DNA of 64,000 nt, from the NCBI GenBank assembly GCA_027596195.1, contig JADGJG010000003.1, forward strand, positions 62,001-126,000. The letters are read 5' to 3'. The first letter of the stretch is position 1. Each line of letters starts with the position of its first letter. Origin of the DNA: Podochytrium sp. JEL0797 (Eukaryota > Chytridiomycota > Chytridiomycetes > Chytridiales > Chytriomycetaceae). Shown here piece after piece: positions 44,268-55,567 of the stretch. Under the pieces are notes generated by a model that saw nothing but the letters and a program-made list of their open reading frames with translations, ran no database searches and was not told where the DNA came from. A program made the translations under genes and the position numbers.

Positions 44268-44972
44268 ATGTCCAAGAACGCCCAGCTCATCCCCGGAGTC
44301 GCCACCCTCTCCCGCTCTGCGGCCTACAAGGCCAAGGGTCTCTTCAACCGCAAGAAGGCCGCCGGTGTCGCTGCCCCCGCCAAGCCCACCACCGTTGTGA
44401 AGAAGATTGGCGGTGCCAAGAACGGAGCCCAGCGCACCGTTTCCGTCGCTAAGACCTCCAAGTTCTACGCCGCCGAAGACGCCCCCGTCAACCGCCTCTC
44501 GCGCAAGGTCAACCGCCCGGCCACCACCCGTGCCTCCATCACCCCGGGAACCATCCTCATCCTCGTGGCTGGACGCTTCGCTGGAAAGCGCGTCGTGTAC
44601 CTCCAGACCCTCCCCTCTGGACTGCTCCTCGTCACTGGACCCTTCAAGATCAACGGAGTCCCCTTGAGACGCGTGAACCAGGCTTACGCCATCGCCACCT
44701 CTGCCAAGGTCGATGTCTCGTCTGTTGTCATCCCGGCCTCCATCTCCGACGCTGCCTTCAAGGCCACCCGTGAGGCTAAGGCCAAGGCCACCGAGGCTGC
44801 CTTGTTTGACATCTCTGCCAAGCGTGGAGTCTCTGACGAGAAGATTGCTGCCCAGAAGGCTGTCGACGCTGCCATCCTTGCTGAGGTCAAGAAGCAGCCC
44901 TTGTTGAAGGCGTACTTGAACGCTTCGTTCTCCTTGACCAAGGGACAGGCTCCTCACGCCATGAAGTTCTAA
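44268..44972 (+). CDS. RPL6: 60S ribosomal protein eL6 (L6)
   Basis: 234 residues, uninterrupted. Core eL6 signature: TPGTILILVAGRFAGKRVVY, then LLLVTGPFKINGVPLRRVNQ and YAIATSAKVDV. The C-terminal end matches the family: KKQPLLKAYLNASFSLTKGQ, finishing PHAMKF. The Lys/Ala-rich N-terminal extension is typical of non-yeast eL6. Codon use is strongly biased to C- and G-ending codons (AAG, GCC, CTC, ACC), unlike the neighbours and as expected for a very highly expressed gene. The start follows a splice acceptor immediately (see the upstream entry). Confidence 0.97.
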   Translation: MSKNAQLIPGVATLSRSAAYKAKGLFNRKKAAGVAAPAKPTTVVKKIGGAKNGAQRTVSVAKTSKFYAAEDAPVNRLSRKVNRPATTRASITPGTILILVAGRFAGKRVVYLQTLPSGLLLVTGPFKINGVPLRRVNQAYAIATSAKVDVSSVVIPASISDAAFKATREAKAKATEAALFDISAKRGVSDEKIAAQKAVDAAILAEVKKQPLLKAYLNASFSLTKGQAPHAMKF

Positions 44973-45860
44973 GTCGTCTTTGCGATTTGGAATCTTTGGA
45001 TATTTCTGTGTCCATTTGGAAGCCCTGTTGAGTAGTTTTTCTTTAGTTTCGCGCTAGTTTTCTTGCAGTGCTGCTGATTTGTTCTATTTATTTCAAGTTG
45101 TTCGGGATCGTTGGAGTTCTCGTGCGAAACCAATAAAACCTACTCGACTACCCGTGAGATGTGATTGCCCACCTTGATTTGATTCCTTTCTCCTTCCGGG
45201 GATTGGTTTCGTCATATTGCGGATACACCATTCTCAAAGCGAATTATATTCCTGCATCCCACATTTGGGTGGTTGTGGATGAGGAGGGATGGGGGGCATT
45301 ATTGGGGTGCTTGGCTTTCGAGTCGGGTGCTTTCTGATGTTTTCCTGATCTTCGATTTTTGTTTTTGATGAATGTGTTGTTGTGACACGCAAATTTCTCT
45401 TGTGCACTTTTTTACTTTTTGTTCTTGAATTGTTTTGAGTGTGGTGATTGGAGACGACGTGATCACGTCCTTGACCATGGTCAGCTTTGGAAGTTGAACA
45501 AACAGCAGAACACTGTTGATCAACAGATTCAACCGTGAGTGACAGCTGATCAGTGTGAAACCCCAAGCAAGAGAAGGAATACGAAGAAACGAGAGAGTTG
45601 ATGGAGGAAATGAGGAAGAGATATAATTATTTTACATTTGGAAAGGTCCTTCTATTTTATAATACTGGCCATTTTGGGCAAATCGCTTCTTGTATGTATA
45701 GCGAAGCGAACGATGTGGTCCAGAATCGCTTAGCTTTTTTTCGGACGTGGAGCCTTGAGACCTGCAGGTTTTCCAAATGCCAGATATGGCGTGTCACAGT
45801 TTTTATTCCCCTCAATTGACGAATTGATTTTGAAGGAAAAAAAAAAGAGTCAAGAAATGA
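44973..45860. other. 3' region of eL6 and gene-free spacer
   Basis: Apart from the eL6 3' UTR and its poly(A) signal I see no gene in this roughly 880-bp stretch. Open frames on the minus strand (45234-45566) have no family features. Confidence 0.45.
45132..45137 (+). terminator. Poly(A) signal AATAAA of eL6
   Basis: A canonical AATAAA hexamer lies 160 bp after the eL6 stop codon in a T-rich 3' region. Confidence 0.55.
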
Positions 45861-45879
45861 TAGCGAATTCGCGACCTAT

Positions 45880-46319
45880 TTTCTGTTGGGCGACTGAAGG
45901 ACTCACTCGAAGCCCAATTGAAAAGAATGTCGATGTAGGAAACAAATGTGCAGGATGCTTCAAGAATCCCCATAAGGCAAGCCAGTACAAAGTTCAAAAT
46001 GTTGCTGGAACTCCCGGTTGGTGTGACGAGCGACAGTTCCAACAACGCGTAGATCGAATAAAATGGCACCAATTCGCTAAAAACTATTTTTTGGGTTGAG
46101 CAGAGAAAATTCCGAGGATTCGCGTCATCAGTAAGTACGCGCAAGAAGGAGCAGATTCAACGGTTTTACAAGCTCCTTCCACCCACGCACCTCAATTGAA
46201 TCGCGAGTAAAGCGCACAGGTTGAAAATGGCGAAAGCGGTCATTGCATATTCAAAGTCCAGTGCGGATTGTTGAATGGGGGTGGCGATTGACGGAGACGT
46301 GATTCGATTGCGAACAATA
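45880..46319 (-). pseudogene. Inverted, internally deleted copy of the 7TM family
   Basis: On the minus strand the sequence matches 7TM member 1 from its 5' UTR (GCGAATACAAAGG) through exon 1 and the first part of exon 2. The start ATG is ATC (TCAATCGCC against TCGATGGCC). Two small deletions after CTCGCGATTCAATT shift the frame. The donor region has lost a base. Exon 2 reads VPFYSIYALLELSLVTPTGS to TFVSYI, then jumps directly to a tail resembling LFSIGLRVSPS, losing about 560 bp relative to member 1 (39174-39733). It cannot encode a 7TM protein. Confidence 0.85.
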
Positions 46320-46756
46320 TTCTTTGTCCTGAACGCCTTTGTATTCGCTTCCTTAAACAAAGAAAAATGTGCGCCTACACCCATCACCCCCAACACCCCC
46401 CTTTCTGATCTCCATTCCGACAAGCATAGAGCCTTCAACGGAGCCGCGCTTGAACTTCTTTGGTCAAAGGTTAAGTACATCGCCGGAATCACCGTATCAA
46501 TGTTATTCACCTGATCGATGACGACCGCGTCGGTTGCGTTGTTCAGCAGAAGCGAGCTGTCTAGTGAGAAGACGAGCTTGCGCGTGATCATATCGGCAAA
46601 GGAGTGACCCGAGATACGCAACTCGGAGCGGAGCATGCGCCCCATTGCTAGTCTGATTTGCCCGTGCCCGCCTTCAAAATGCATTTTTATTCTAATTGAG
46701 AAAGAGGAAAATTAAAGGAACCCATGGCACTCGCATACCCAACCGCATGCCCCCCC
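46320..46756. other. Region with an unassigned minus-strand open frame
   Basis: A minus-strand frame from ATG 46684 (MHFEGGHGQIRLAMGRMLRS ... DAVVIDQVNNIDTVIPAMYL) runs into the 7TM pseudogene. It looks plausibly coding by composition but I recognise no family and no clear splice exit. It could be a fragment of another decayed gene carried next to the pseudogene. Confidence 0.25.
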
Positions 46757-47823
46757 TCATTCCATTACAGACGACGTAATCTGCGAGACAACAGGTTTCT
46801 TGGAACTTCGTGCAATAGTAGCTCCTCCGATCATCGAGCCCGCACCCGTTCCCGCACTCCCCACAGGCCCGACAGGAACCCCCATCTGCTTTGCATCCGC
46901 GAACCAGAAACACTCTCCATTCAGAAATACGGCAAAGAGAAACGCTTGCACCATGGTTACGATGTAAATGTTGGATTGGTCCGCGAGGGTTGTGTAAAGG
47001 AGGTATGAGGTGATTGTGATGGTGCAGAGGCAGCGGAGGGTGTTGTCTTTGAGGAGGGAGTGGAAGGGGGCGGTTGTGTCGATGTTGAGGAGGGAGAAGG
47101 CGGTGCAGACGGTGGCGATGAGGATGTCGGTTGCGGTGTAGATTGTGACGGAGGTGAGGTCTTGGGAGACTGTGGGTGGAAGCGGGTTAGAAGGGGGGTT
47201 TTGAAAGGAGAGGGGAACACTCACAGTCGCAGTGCAACGCCACTGGATCCCAGGACCCACGCGACACGCAAATGTCCCAGATGGCCCAAGCGACGCGGAA
47301 AAGGAGTAAGACGGCGCCGATTCGGTATACTTTGAGGTCACCCTCGGACACGACAAATGTCTTGTATAAGAGAAAAATGTCTGTTGTTTGGGAGCACGCG
47401 CGTGGGTGAGTATTAGACTTTCCGTTGTTGTGAACGTGATTCTTGATTCTCACCGTACGCGATCAAGGTGACGTGCGCCGAAATATTCTCATACGCCATT
47501 CCTGACAAACAACTCGCTGTTTCCCCGTAAAACAACCCCGCGCTCAACACGGCCTGATAATTAATCGACGTGAAGTTGAACGCGGCCATAATGCACGCGA
47601 GGGTCCAAAAGTTTTCACGCAACGAAACCTTGTAGTAGTATCGCGACGCGATGGCTGTGAGACCTCCGAGGCCGATTTGGAGAATGATTCCGGAGGAGAA
47701 ACCGATCCAGATGACTTCACCGACTGTGAGGGGGAGGGAAGGGGGGGTTGTGCGGGAGGGGGAGGTGGTGTTGTTGTGGGAGGAGAGGGTTGACGCGAGT
47801 TGAAGTAAGGGTTTCGGGTGCAT
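46757..47823 (-). CDS. Seven-transmembrane protein, unrelated to the tandem trio
   Basis: Predicted 312 residues, exons 47823-47454, 47380-47225 and 47169-46757. About seven hydrophobic helices: VIWIGFSSGIILQIGLGGL, FWTLACIMAAFNFTSI, SAHVTLIAYDIFLLYKTF, IGAVLLLFRVAWAIWDICV, ATDILIATVCTAFSLLNI, TLRCLCTITITSYLLYTTLA, YIVTMVQAFLFAVFLNGECF. A potential N-glycosylation site lies in the short N-terminus (SHNNTTS). The tail is Gly/Ser-rich and ends QITSSVME. No sequence motif ties it to a known GPCR class; the layout resembles fungal 7TM proteins of unknown function. Confidence 0.65.
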
Positions 47824-48036
47824 GATTAAGTGTGTGATGGGTGGCGTTCTGAGTTTTTTGGAATGTAAATCCACAGCACAGGATTGTCGCGAATATTCCC
47901 TTTCTTCTTTTGGGGATTATACCCCGCATTATAATCCGCATTGAAGCATCAAAATGAGATTAATTCGCTTGACGGCGAAATGGTGGCGAAATGGGTGTTG
48001 GCGGAGAGGCAAAAAAATTTCATTTCCACGTGCGCG

Positions 48037-50335
48037 ATGGAGATGGCACTGCTCCTCCTTGCTCTGGGTGCTTCGTTTGCAGCCGCGCAGATGACGCTCG
48101 ATACGACCAACAACCCCGCCGTCATGGCGGCCTTGGGAGCATCGATGCCTGCGCTCAAGATGTTTTACCAGGACAACAACGCCAACGATGGCGCCTGGCT
48201 CGAGTCATATACGACAAAGAGGTAAACACCCCTGGCGCACTGGGTATCTTTTATCTGATCAGAAACCACCTGGTGAGTTTGATATGTGTCTCGTTTCTCA
48301 ACCTTGATTGATCAGGAATCTCGTCCAATGGCACGAGAGCGGGATTTACTGGGGCCTGTTTTACGAGTACAATGCATTGACGGGCGATGGGCAGTATAGC
48401 GAGTGGGTTGATTCGCAAATGCAGGTGGCGATTGGGCCTAATAATGGATTTTTGGTACGTTTGAGCAGTGAATTGGGTGCGCGTGCATGGGGTTGAAGTT
48501 AATGTGCTCTTCATGTGTTTATAGGATGCACAGAGTGCAATGACGGGTCGTTGGTGAGCGTTTTTCTTTGTGTGTGTGTGTGTACAGTAAGTTTCTAAAT
48601 CGGTGGATTCCAGGAACGATGATATTGGGTGGTGGGCGCTTGCGGGTGAGTTTTGGGACTGCTCATATTGTGTGGCTTTGGTTCACTCACACCTGTGTTC
48701 CCTCTTTGCAGTCATGTTCGCTGCCGAATCCACTCAGAGCGTCACGGGAATTGTGGCACCGACCAACCGAGTGGATGGAACGAATCCGACTTATCTCAGT
48801 GTCGTCAATAACACGTATTATGCCATGTGGGGGGTAATTATGATTTGTGCCCCGGAATGGGGCTTGCACGCGGGGTCGCGATCAATTTTTAACTCGCCTT
48901 ATGACAGGACTGGGATGCGAGCACCTGTGGAGGCGGGATGTATTGGTCTCGCAACCGTCAAGCCACGACCGGCAACGACGCCACGTACAAATCTTCCATC
49001 ACGAACGCGCAGCACATTGATTTGAGTGCGCGGTTGTATACGTACACGGGGGATGAAACGTATCACAAGCTGTTTGATACGGTGAGTGCGGGATTCCCCC
49101 GAAATCTCCCGTGGAACTGACACGCGTGCGGTTTTAGGTGTACACGTGGATGCAGACCTCGAACCTGATTGACCCCGTCACCTATGCCGTCCACGATGGA
49201 ATCGACGCGAACGGATGCGTTGTGACTTCAGACATGTACTCGTACCACTCTGGCGAACTCATTGCAGGACTCTCGATCATGTACAAAAAGACGCAAGACG
49301 CCAAATACCTCACGGAAGCGCATAAACACTTTCAACGCGTTGCGACCAATTTCACCATCAATAACGTGTTGTTTGATTGGACCATTAGTCCCACGGGGCC
49401 GAGTAAACCGAATGGGTTCTTGTGGCCGGTTTACAAGAGTTTGGGGTACTTGTACTCGGTCACGACGGATTCGAGTGTAAAGCAGCAGATTGCGGCGATT
49501 ATGGCGGCGAGTGCGGCGTTTCAGTTTCAGAGTTGTAATTCGGATTGGTATTGTATTCGCAATTTGGATCCCAGTGAGTATTGCGGGTGTCGTTTTACGT
49601 TGATTTTTGAGGGGGTTGCAATCTGACAACTCCTTACCAGACACGGATCACACCCTCTTCAACGGAACCAGCGTGCGCGATCAATTCGAAATCGTGTCCG
49701 TGTTGAACGCGTTGGCTGTGACTACGGGAACTCCCGTCATTCAAATCACGCAAGCCGTTGCGGCACCGAATTCTGGAAACGGCGGTGGTGGCGGCGGCAG
49801 CGGGAGTGGAACAACGGCACCCACTGGGTTGATTAAGGGGATTTCGAATACGGTATTGTTTGCGGCGATTGGAGGCGGGGTTGTGGTGCTTTTGGTGGTG
49901 GTTGTGGGTGGGGTTTTTGTTGCGAGGAGGAGGAAGCAGAGGATGGGGAGGGAGGGGGTGAGAAAAGGGGTTTCGAATGATATATATTATAACGCGAGGG
50001 AGAGGCGGAATGGGGAGGGTGGTGATGGTCGTGGTGGGATGGGGAGTCGACAGGGAGGGGGTGCTCGGGGTGGTGGTGGTGGGGTACGTGGGGCGGAGAT
50101 TCCGATGCGGGGGACGAATGAGAGGGGGAGAGGCCGGGAAGAGGGTGGGAGGGTGAAGGGTGGTGGTAGTGGTGCTGCGAGGGGCCCGTCTGAAGCGAGA
50201 GTTGGCGGGGAGAGGGAGAGGGAGAGGAGAGGGCAGGGGAGTGTTGGTAGGCAGCGTGGAAATGGAGGAGGTGGGAGAGGGGGTGGTGGTGGTGGCGGGG
50301 GTGCAAGACGGGAGCAACCTCGTGAGAGATATTGA
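48037..50335 (+). CDS. GH76 family protein C with transmembrane helix and Gly/Arg-rich tail
   Basis: At least eight exons. MEMALLLLALGASFAAAQM is the signal peptide (an in-frame ATG at 47980 is possible). Landmarks: QWHESGIYWGLFYEYNALTG, then GRW split by an intron (about 48556-48613) immediately before the catalytic NDDIGWW, TCGGGMYWSRNRQ, SSITNAQHIDLSARLYTYTG and PNGFLWPVYKSLGYLY. After the enzyme domain a Gly/Ser linker leads to VLFAAIGGGVVVLLVVVVGG then ARRRKQR, a stop-transfer signal. About 135 further residues are rich in Gly and Arg (RGG-like: GGMGSRQGGGARGGGGG). No GPI signal. A type I membrane form with a cytoplasmic RGG tail is unusual for GH76. Its Cys/Pro pattern is closest to A and B. 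Confidence 0.8.
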
Positions 50336-50748
50336 GGGTGGATGATTCTTTTATAGAGCCGGCGCGTAGAAAATACATATATTCATAGACTGTGCACCCA
50401 ATGGCAGGAACCCCGGTGATGCATTTCGGTTGCATGTTGAATAACTGCGTTGCTTCCACAGAATTAGGAGCGAATCTTATCAGATATCAAATACAGTGCG
50501 AATGAAGTGGAATCCATTTGTTTATTTCTATTGACTGAATCCTCAAAAGAGAATGATGGTCGACGGACCAAGTGGAATACTTCAAAAAAAAGTAGGTGGT
50601 TGGACACTCGCGGGCCACATTTTGTCCACTGCATTATCCACACAGGCCGAGTAATTTTGAATTGCGACTTTGCTTACAGGCCTGAGTTTGCCCTTGCAGC
50701 CACTTGCTGCATCCAAAAATATCGATTTGTGCAACAGCCAAAAAAAGA
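50336..50748. other. Intergenic region between GH76 C and D
   Basis: About 410 bp. No gene, repeat or RNA structure noticed. Confidence 0.4.
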
Positions 50749-52287
50749 ATGGCAAAAACGATTCTCACCGCCCTGTCACTCCTTCTGCCTTTGTCGTCTG
50801 CATTTGCTCAGCAGAATATTGATTTGACGAGCAAAGATGCTGTCATGGCCGCTGCAAATGCGGCAATGATCCCCCTTCAAGCAAACTTTGCCAGCAACAC
50901 TGAAAAAAATGGAGCTTGGATTGAACAGTATCCTAACGGCCAGTGGTGCATCCAGTGAGTTGAAATCATCGAGTGCTCTCGTCCTCAAATTAATGGCTGA
51001 GAATTCATCACTTTCAGGTGGCATGAGAGTGGAATCTATCAGTATGTGGCAGCCAAGAATGAAAAACTAATTTCTAACTTCTCCCTTTCGTCACTCTTTA
51101 ACAGAGATTTGTTTTACCAACACGTTGCATATTCTGGCGACACGACTTGGCAATCGTTCGCCGACACCAACATTGCCCTTAGCGCCAACGGCAATGGAGA
51201 TTTTATGGGAGGACTTGATCCCAACGTTCCCGAAAGCACACGTTGGAACGACGACATTTCGTGGTGGGCCATCTCCGCAATGACCAGAGCCGAAATCGGC
51301 GGAACGACGGATTCTCTGTACTTTCAACTGGCGAACCGCACTTTTCAAGAAGTTTGGATGTCTTGGGATGCTTCGAGCTGTGGCGGGGGTATCTTTTGGT
51401 CGCGAGACCGCAATGCAGGGAATAACCCCACGCTCAAAAGTTCAATCACAAATGTCGAAATGATGGATCTTGGTGCAAGATTGTATCGCATGACCAAGGA
51501 CAGTTATTTCAAGGACAGAGTGGATCAGATTTACGCGTGGTTGCAAAGCTCTGGCCTCTTGTCGGCCAATTATGTGGTGTATGACTCGGTCAAAACCACG
51601 GATTGTACGCCAAACCTGCAAATAGTACGTCGCACCTGCATGATGTTATTTGTTAACTGAAATTAGTATTCATACCACACTGGCGAATTGTTGATGGGCT
51701 TGAGCGTGATGTTCCAAGCTACAAACGACCCCCACTACCTCAACGAAGCTCACAACGTCTTTGCATCCATCAAGAGTCAATTCACAGATTCCAACAATGT
51801 GTTGAATCAAGAGCCATCCTGTCTTGCGGGAGCCTGCACAAAATCACCAACAGGGTATTGGTGGAGCGTTTATAAAGGCCTCGCGCAGTTGCATGTCGCT
51901 ACAAACAATGTATCAGTGCAGCAGTCGATTGAAAAAATCATGAGGGCGTCTGCGGCGGTGAATTTTCAGAATTGTGGGTCTGATTGGAACTGCATGAGAA
52001 TTTTGCCCGTTGGGACTGCATTCACGTTGATCGATGGAACCAACCAGAGGGATCAGTTTGAAACGGTGGTCATTTTGAATTCTTTGGCTGTGATTAATGG
52101 TGCTGCTGGGGGGCTCAATGGATCGGCGGTTGTGACTGCAAGTGGGACGCAGACGGCAGTTGTGACTGCAACTCATGGTCGGCCGAAGGACGGCACCGCT
52201 TCGGCTAATGGTGTCACATCTCCTACTCAAGCTTCTCTTTCTTATATCTTGAGTATGATTATTGTAGTGGCAGTTTTGATTTTTTGA
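50749..52287 (+). CDS. GH76 family protein D, GPI-anchored
   Basis: Signal peptide MAKTILTALSLLLPLSSAFA. Introns near 50954-51017, 51041-51104 and 51625-51666. Landmarks: NGQWCIQWHESGIY, GNGDFMGGLDPN, catalytic STRWNDDISWWAISAMTR, MSWDASSCGGGIFWSRDRN, SSITNVEMMDLGARLYRMT, SYHTGELLMGLSVMF, SPTGYWWSVYKGLAQLH and NWNCMRILPVGTAFTLIDGT. It is intermediate between the A/B/C subgroup and the E-I subgroup: it keeps two Cys (SCLAGAC) near 51825 yet has the GNGDF loop of E-I. The tail has Ser/Thr then SLSYILSMIIVVAVLIF, a GPI-type end. AATAAAATAAAA lies about 45 bp past the stop. Confidence 0.87.
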
Positions 52288-52399
52288 AAAACAAGGCATA
52301 TTTGTTCAGCGCTATTCATGTGTCTTCAAGGAATAAAATAAAAGGAAAACGGGCAGGAAGATGGTATTTCTTTCATTCATCATTACTACACCAAAATCA

Positions 52400-53926
52400 A
52401 TGAGACTTACCGTTTTGGTTCTCGCCATTTATACAGCCTGCACGGCCAGCGCTGGAAATAATCTGAATCTTACCAACAATGGTGACACTTCCCTCTCTGT
52501 CCTCCCTAACTCAGACTCAAAACCTCGTTTTTTCAGGCGCAGTACTTTCTGCTGCAAAATCCGCCATGGGCCCTCTGCAGCAGTATTTCAACGGCCCCAA
52601 TGTGGAAGGGAAGGGCTCCTGGACGGAACAAGACTCTTCTGGCCGTTGGGTGGTCCAATGGCACGAGTCTGGACAATACAACGACGTGAGTCATGTCCGA
52701 TTTGTTTCCGAGAGACGCACCCAATGAACTGATTCTTTTTTGCGTATCACATGTGTACAGATGATTTACCAATACGCCCTTGCTAGTGGAGACTCGAGCA
52801 ACAATGGGTTCGTTCATTCCAATTTGATTGCGTCGGCGGCTGGAAACGGCGACTTTCTTGGTGGATTCACCGCGGATCAAGTTCAAGATACGAGATGGAA
52901 TGATGATATTGCGTGGTGGGGATTGGCGAGTAAGTTCATTCTGTTCCTTTGAATTGTTGCGATTCTCCTGTATCTCATGTGCAATTATTCCAAAAGGTCA
53001 AACTGGGGCAGAAGCAACTGGAGACGCAACCCTTGCCAGTTTGGCATCCAAGACTTTCGATGAGGTGTGGATGAGCTGGGATAATCAGTGTGGTGGTGGA
53101 ATTTTCTGGTTTGTTCTTTCGTGTATTTTTTGTCCGTCAGCGGTGTCACTCACACCCCAACTTAAACAGGAGCAGAGATCGCGATCCAAGCGCTTCAAAC
53201 CCATACCTCAAATCTGCCATCACCAACGTCCAAATGATGGACCTCGGCGCGCGGTTGGGAAAAACCGATCAAGTCAACCAAATCTGGAGCTGGCTCAAGT
53301 CTTCCGGACTCGTGGTGGACGACGGCAACGGAGGCTACGTGATTTACGACAACATCATGACGAATAACTGCAGTAAGTCGAGCCAAGTCTATTCGTACCA
53401 CTATGGCGAGGCCATGACGGCATTGAGCGTCATGGGAAACGTTGGGGAGGCCACCAAGCTGTTCACTGGGCTCAAGAACATCTTCGTCGATGCTAGCAAT
53501 GTTCTCGGTCCTATTGGAATTTGCAAAAAGGATCCGTGTGGTTATTCGTGGCCAGTGTACAAGGGTTTGGCGCATCTGTTCCAGGCCACAACCGATGCGG
53601 GTACCAAAAGCTCCATCACTTCCGTCATGAAAGCGACCGCTGCGGTTGTTCTCGCCAACTGCGACTCCAACTGGGCGTGTATGCGCAACTTTGGAGCTGG
53701 AACCGCATGGACGCTTTTGCAGCCGGATGGGTTGAATGTGCGCGATCAATTTGAGGCTGTTGCGTTCTTGAACGCGATGATTTCTATTAGCAATGTGAGC
53801 GCACCGGTTGCCACTTCTGCTGTTCCCACGACGCCTGCGAGTTCGTTGAATTCTGCGACTGGGAATGTTCTTTCTGGAATTTGGTTGATGGTCGCCGTTG
53901 TATGCGCTGTTGCGTACGTTGTGTAA
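52400..53926 (+). CDS. GH76 family protein E, GPI-anchored
   Basis: Start chosen at 52400 (MRLTVLVLAIYTACTASAGN), which gives a normal signal peptide; an upstream in-frame ATG at 52361 would add 13 residues. Four introns: after NLTNNG, after SGQYND (about 52686-52760), after WWGLAS, and at IFW/SRDR, where the donor is GTTTGT. Landmarks: AAKSAMGPLQQYFNGPNVEG, RWVVQWHESGQYND, YQYALASGDSSNNGFVHSNL, TRWNDDIAWWGLAS, CGGGIFWSRDRDPSASNPYL, MMDLGARLGKTDQVNQIWSW, CGYSWPVYKGLAHLF, LLQPDGLNVRDQFEAVAFLN. The tail VLSGIWLMVAVVCAVAYVV is GPI-like. It lacks the extra Ser/Thr stalk of H and I. Confidence 0.87.
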
Positions 53927-53989
53927 TATTTGTATATTTTTCCTCTCGAAGTGATAAAGTGAAGTGACAAACAAAAAAAAGTTCATTAA

Positions 53990-55525
53990 ATGCGGCGGCT
54001 TGGACTTGCCGCTCTTCTTGCCACACATGCCACTGCACAACAGATTCTCAATCTCGGCGACACAGGTGATTCAACTTTCGGAGAATCCTCAATCCGCACA
54101 CAGTCCGCGCCACTCACCACACTTGAAGCTGCCGTACGAGCAGCCGCAAAAGCAGCCATGGGTCCACTGCAAGCGTACTTTGTCGGACCCAACATTGAAG
54201 GCAAAGGTGCCTGGACGGAGCAAACCGCGAGTGGCCGTTGGGTGGTTCAATGGCACGAGTCTGGAATATACCAGGATGTGAGTCACAAACTCACTATCTG
54301 CAGTTGCGAATTCATTGAACTGAACCTCACTCGCAGCTGTTTTATCAATACGCGCTCGCGAGCGGGGATTCGAGCAACAATGGGTTTGCCCATTCCAACT
54401 TGATCGCTTCGGCGGCAGGGAACGGTGACTTTCTTGGCGGATTCACGGCCGATCAAGTTCAAGATACGAGATGGAATGATGATATTGCGTGGTGGGCTTT
54501 GGCGAGTAAGTGTTTGGTTGGGTTCGATTCGAGTTTGATTCGAAAAAGGAAAAGGTCAATCAGGTGCCGAGGCAACGAATGACACCGCTCTTTCAAGCTT
54601 GGCATCAACGACTTTTAATGATATTTGGATGAGTTGGGATATGCAGTGTGGTGGAGGGATATTTTGGTGAGAATCACGTGCGACGCCTCTCGAATCAGCA
54701 ACTCATACCCGTAACAGGAGCAGAGACCGCAGCCCAACCGCATTCAATCCGTACCTCAAGTCAGTTATCACGAATGTGCAAATGATGGATCTTGGTTCGC
54801 GCTTGGGCGAAACGGGCAAGGTGAATCAAATCTGGAGCTGGCTCAAGTCGTCGGGACTTGTCGTGGACGACGGCAACGGAGGATACGTGATTTACGACAA
54901 CATCATGACGAATAACTGTAGTAAGTCGAGTCAAGTCTATTCATACCTCTACGGCGAGGCCATCACCGCGTTTGTTGCGATGGGCAACGTTGCCGAGGCG
55001 ACAAAGCTATTCACCGGGCTCAAGAACGTCTTTGTCAATGCTAGCAACGTGCTCGGACCTATTGGAATTTGCAAAAAGGATCCATGCGGATACTCATGGC
55101 CTGTGTACAATGGCTTGGCGCGTTTGTTCAAGGCCACAAGTGACGCAGGAACCAGAAACTCGATCGCAACGATTATGAAAGCAACATCTGCTGTCGTTCT
55201 CGCTCATTGCGATTCTAATTGGTCTTGCATGCGCAACTTTGGACCTGGGACGGCTTGGACGCTGTTGCAGCCTGATGGGTTGAATGTGCGCGATCAGTTC
55301 GAGGCAGTAGCGTTTTTGAATGCCATGATTGTCATAAACAGCAACTCATCGAGTGGTTCGACGACGTTTTCGACGAGTGGTCGGGCAGGGAATTCGGTTG
55401 CGACACAAACGGGAACGTCAAGTTCGCGACTCACTACATCTATATCTACCTCTGCCTCTGGAAGTGTTCCGCTGGGGTCCTTTTCTTACTTTATTTTAAT
55501 AGCAGTATACAGTATTTTGAAATAA
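53990..55525 (+). CDS. GH76 family protein F, GPI-anchored
   Basis: Tandem paralogue of E, 63 bp downstream. MRRLGLAALLATHATAQQ is the signal peptide. The first intron (about 54067-54126, GTGATT...TTGAAG) is open in frame, so it may be retained or missed; splicing gives GDTAAVRAAAKAAMGPLQAY. Other introns follow YQD, WWALAS and IFW (here with a GTGAGA donor, unlike its paralogues). Landmarks: TRWNDDIAWWALAS, MSWDMQCGGGIFW, SRDRSPTAFNPYLK, IYDNIMTNNCSKSSQVYSYL, CGYSWPVYNGLARLF. Ser/Thr-rich linker and a hydrophobic end (LGSFSYFILIAVYSIL). The stop codon TAA lies inside an AATAAA hexamer (GAAATAAAAG). Confidence 0.85.
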
Positions 55526-55567
55526 AAGCAATCTTTAATAAATTACAGCGGATTGAGATATAAACAA

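Noticed and set aside
44256..44957. 233-codon minus-strand frame opposite eL6
   Set aside because: Gly/Asp/Leu-rich antisense of a highly codon-biased ribosomal-protein gene.
47941..48036. Upstream in-frame ATGs for GH76 C giving a longer N-terminus
   Set aside because: They would put over 20 polar residues before the signal peptide; the Met at 48037 gives a normal signal sequence.
49634..50459. Pro/His/Ser-rich minus-strand frames opposite the RGG-like tail of GH76 C
   Set aside because: They are antisense of GGT/GGG-rich codons and lack a start or domain; the plus-strand frame continues in phase from the GH76 exons. Kept as a caveat for the tail.
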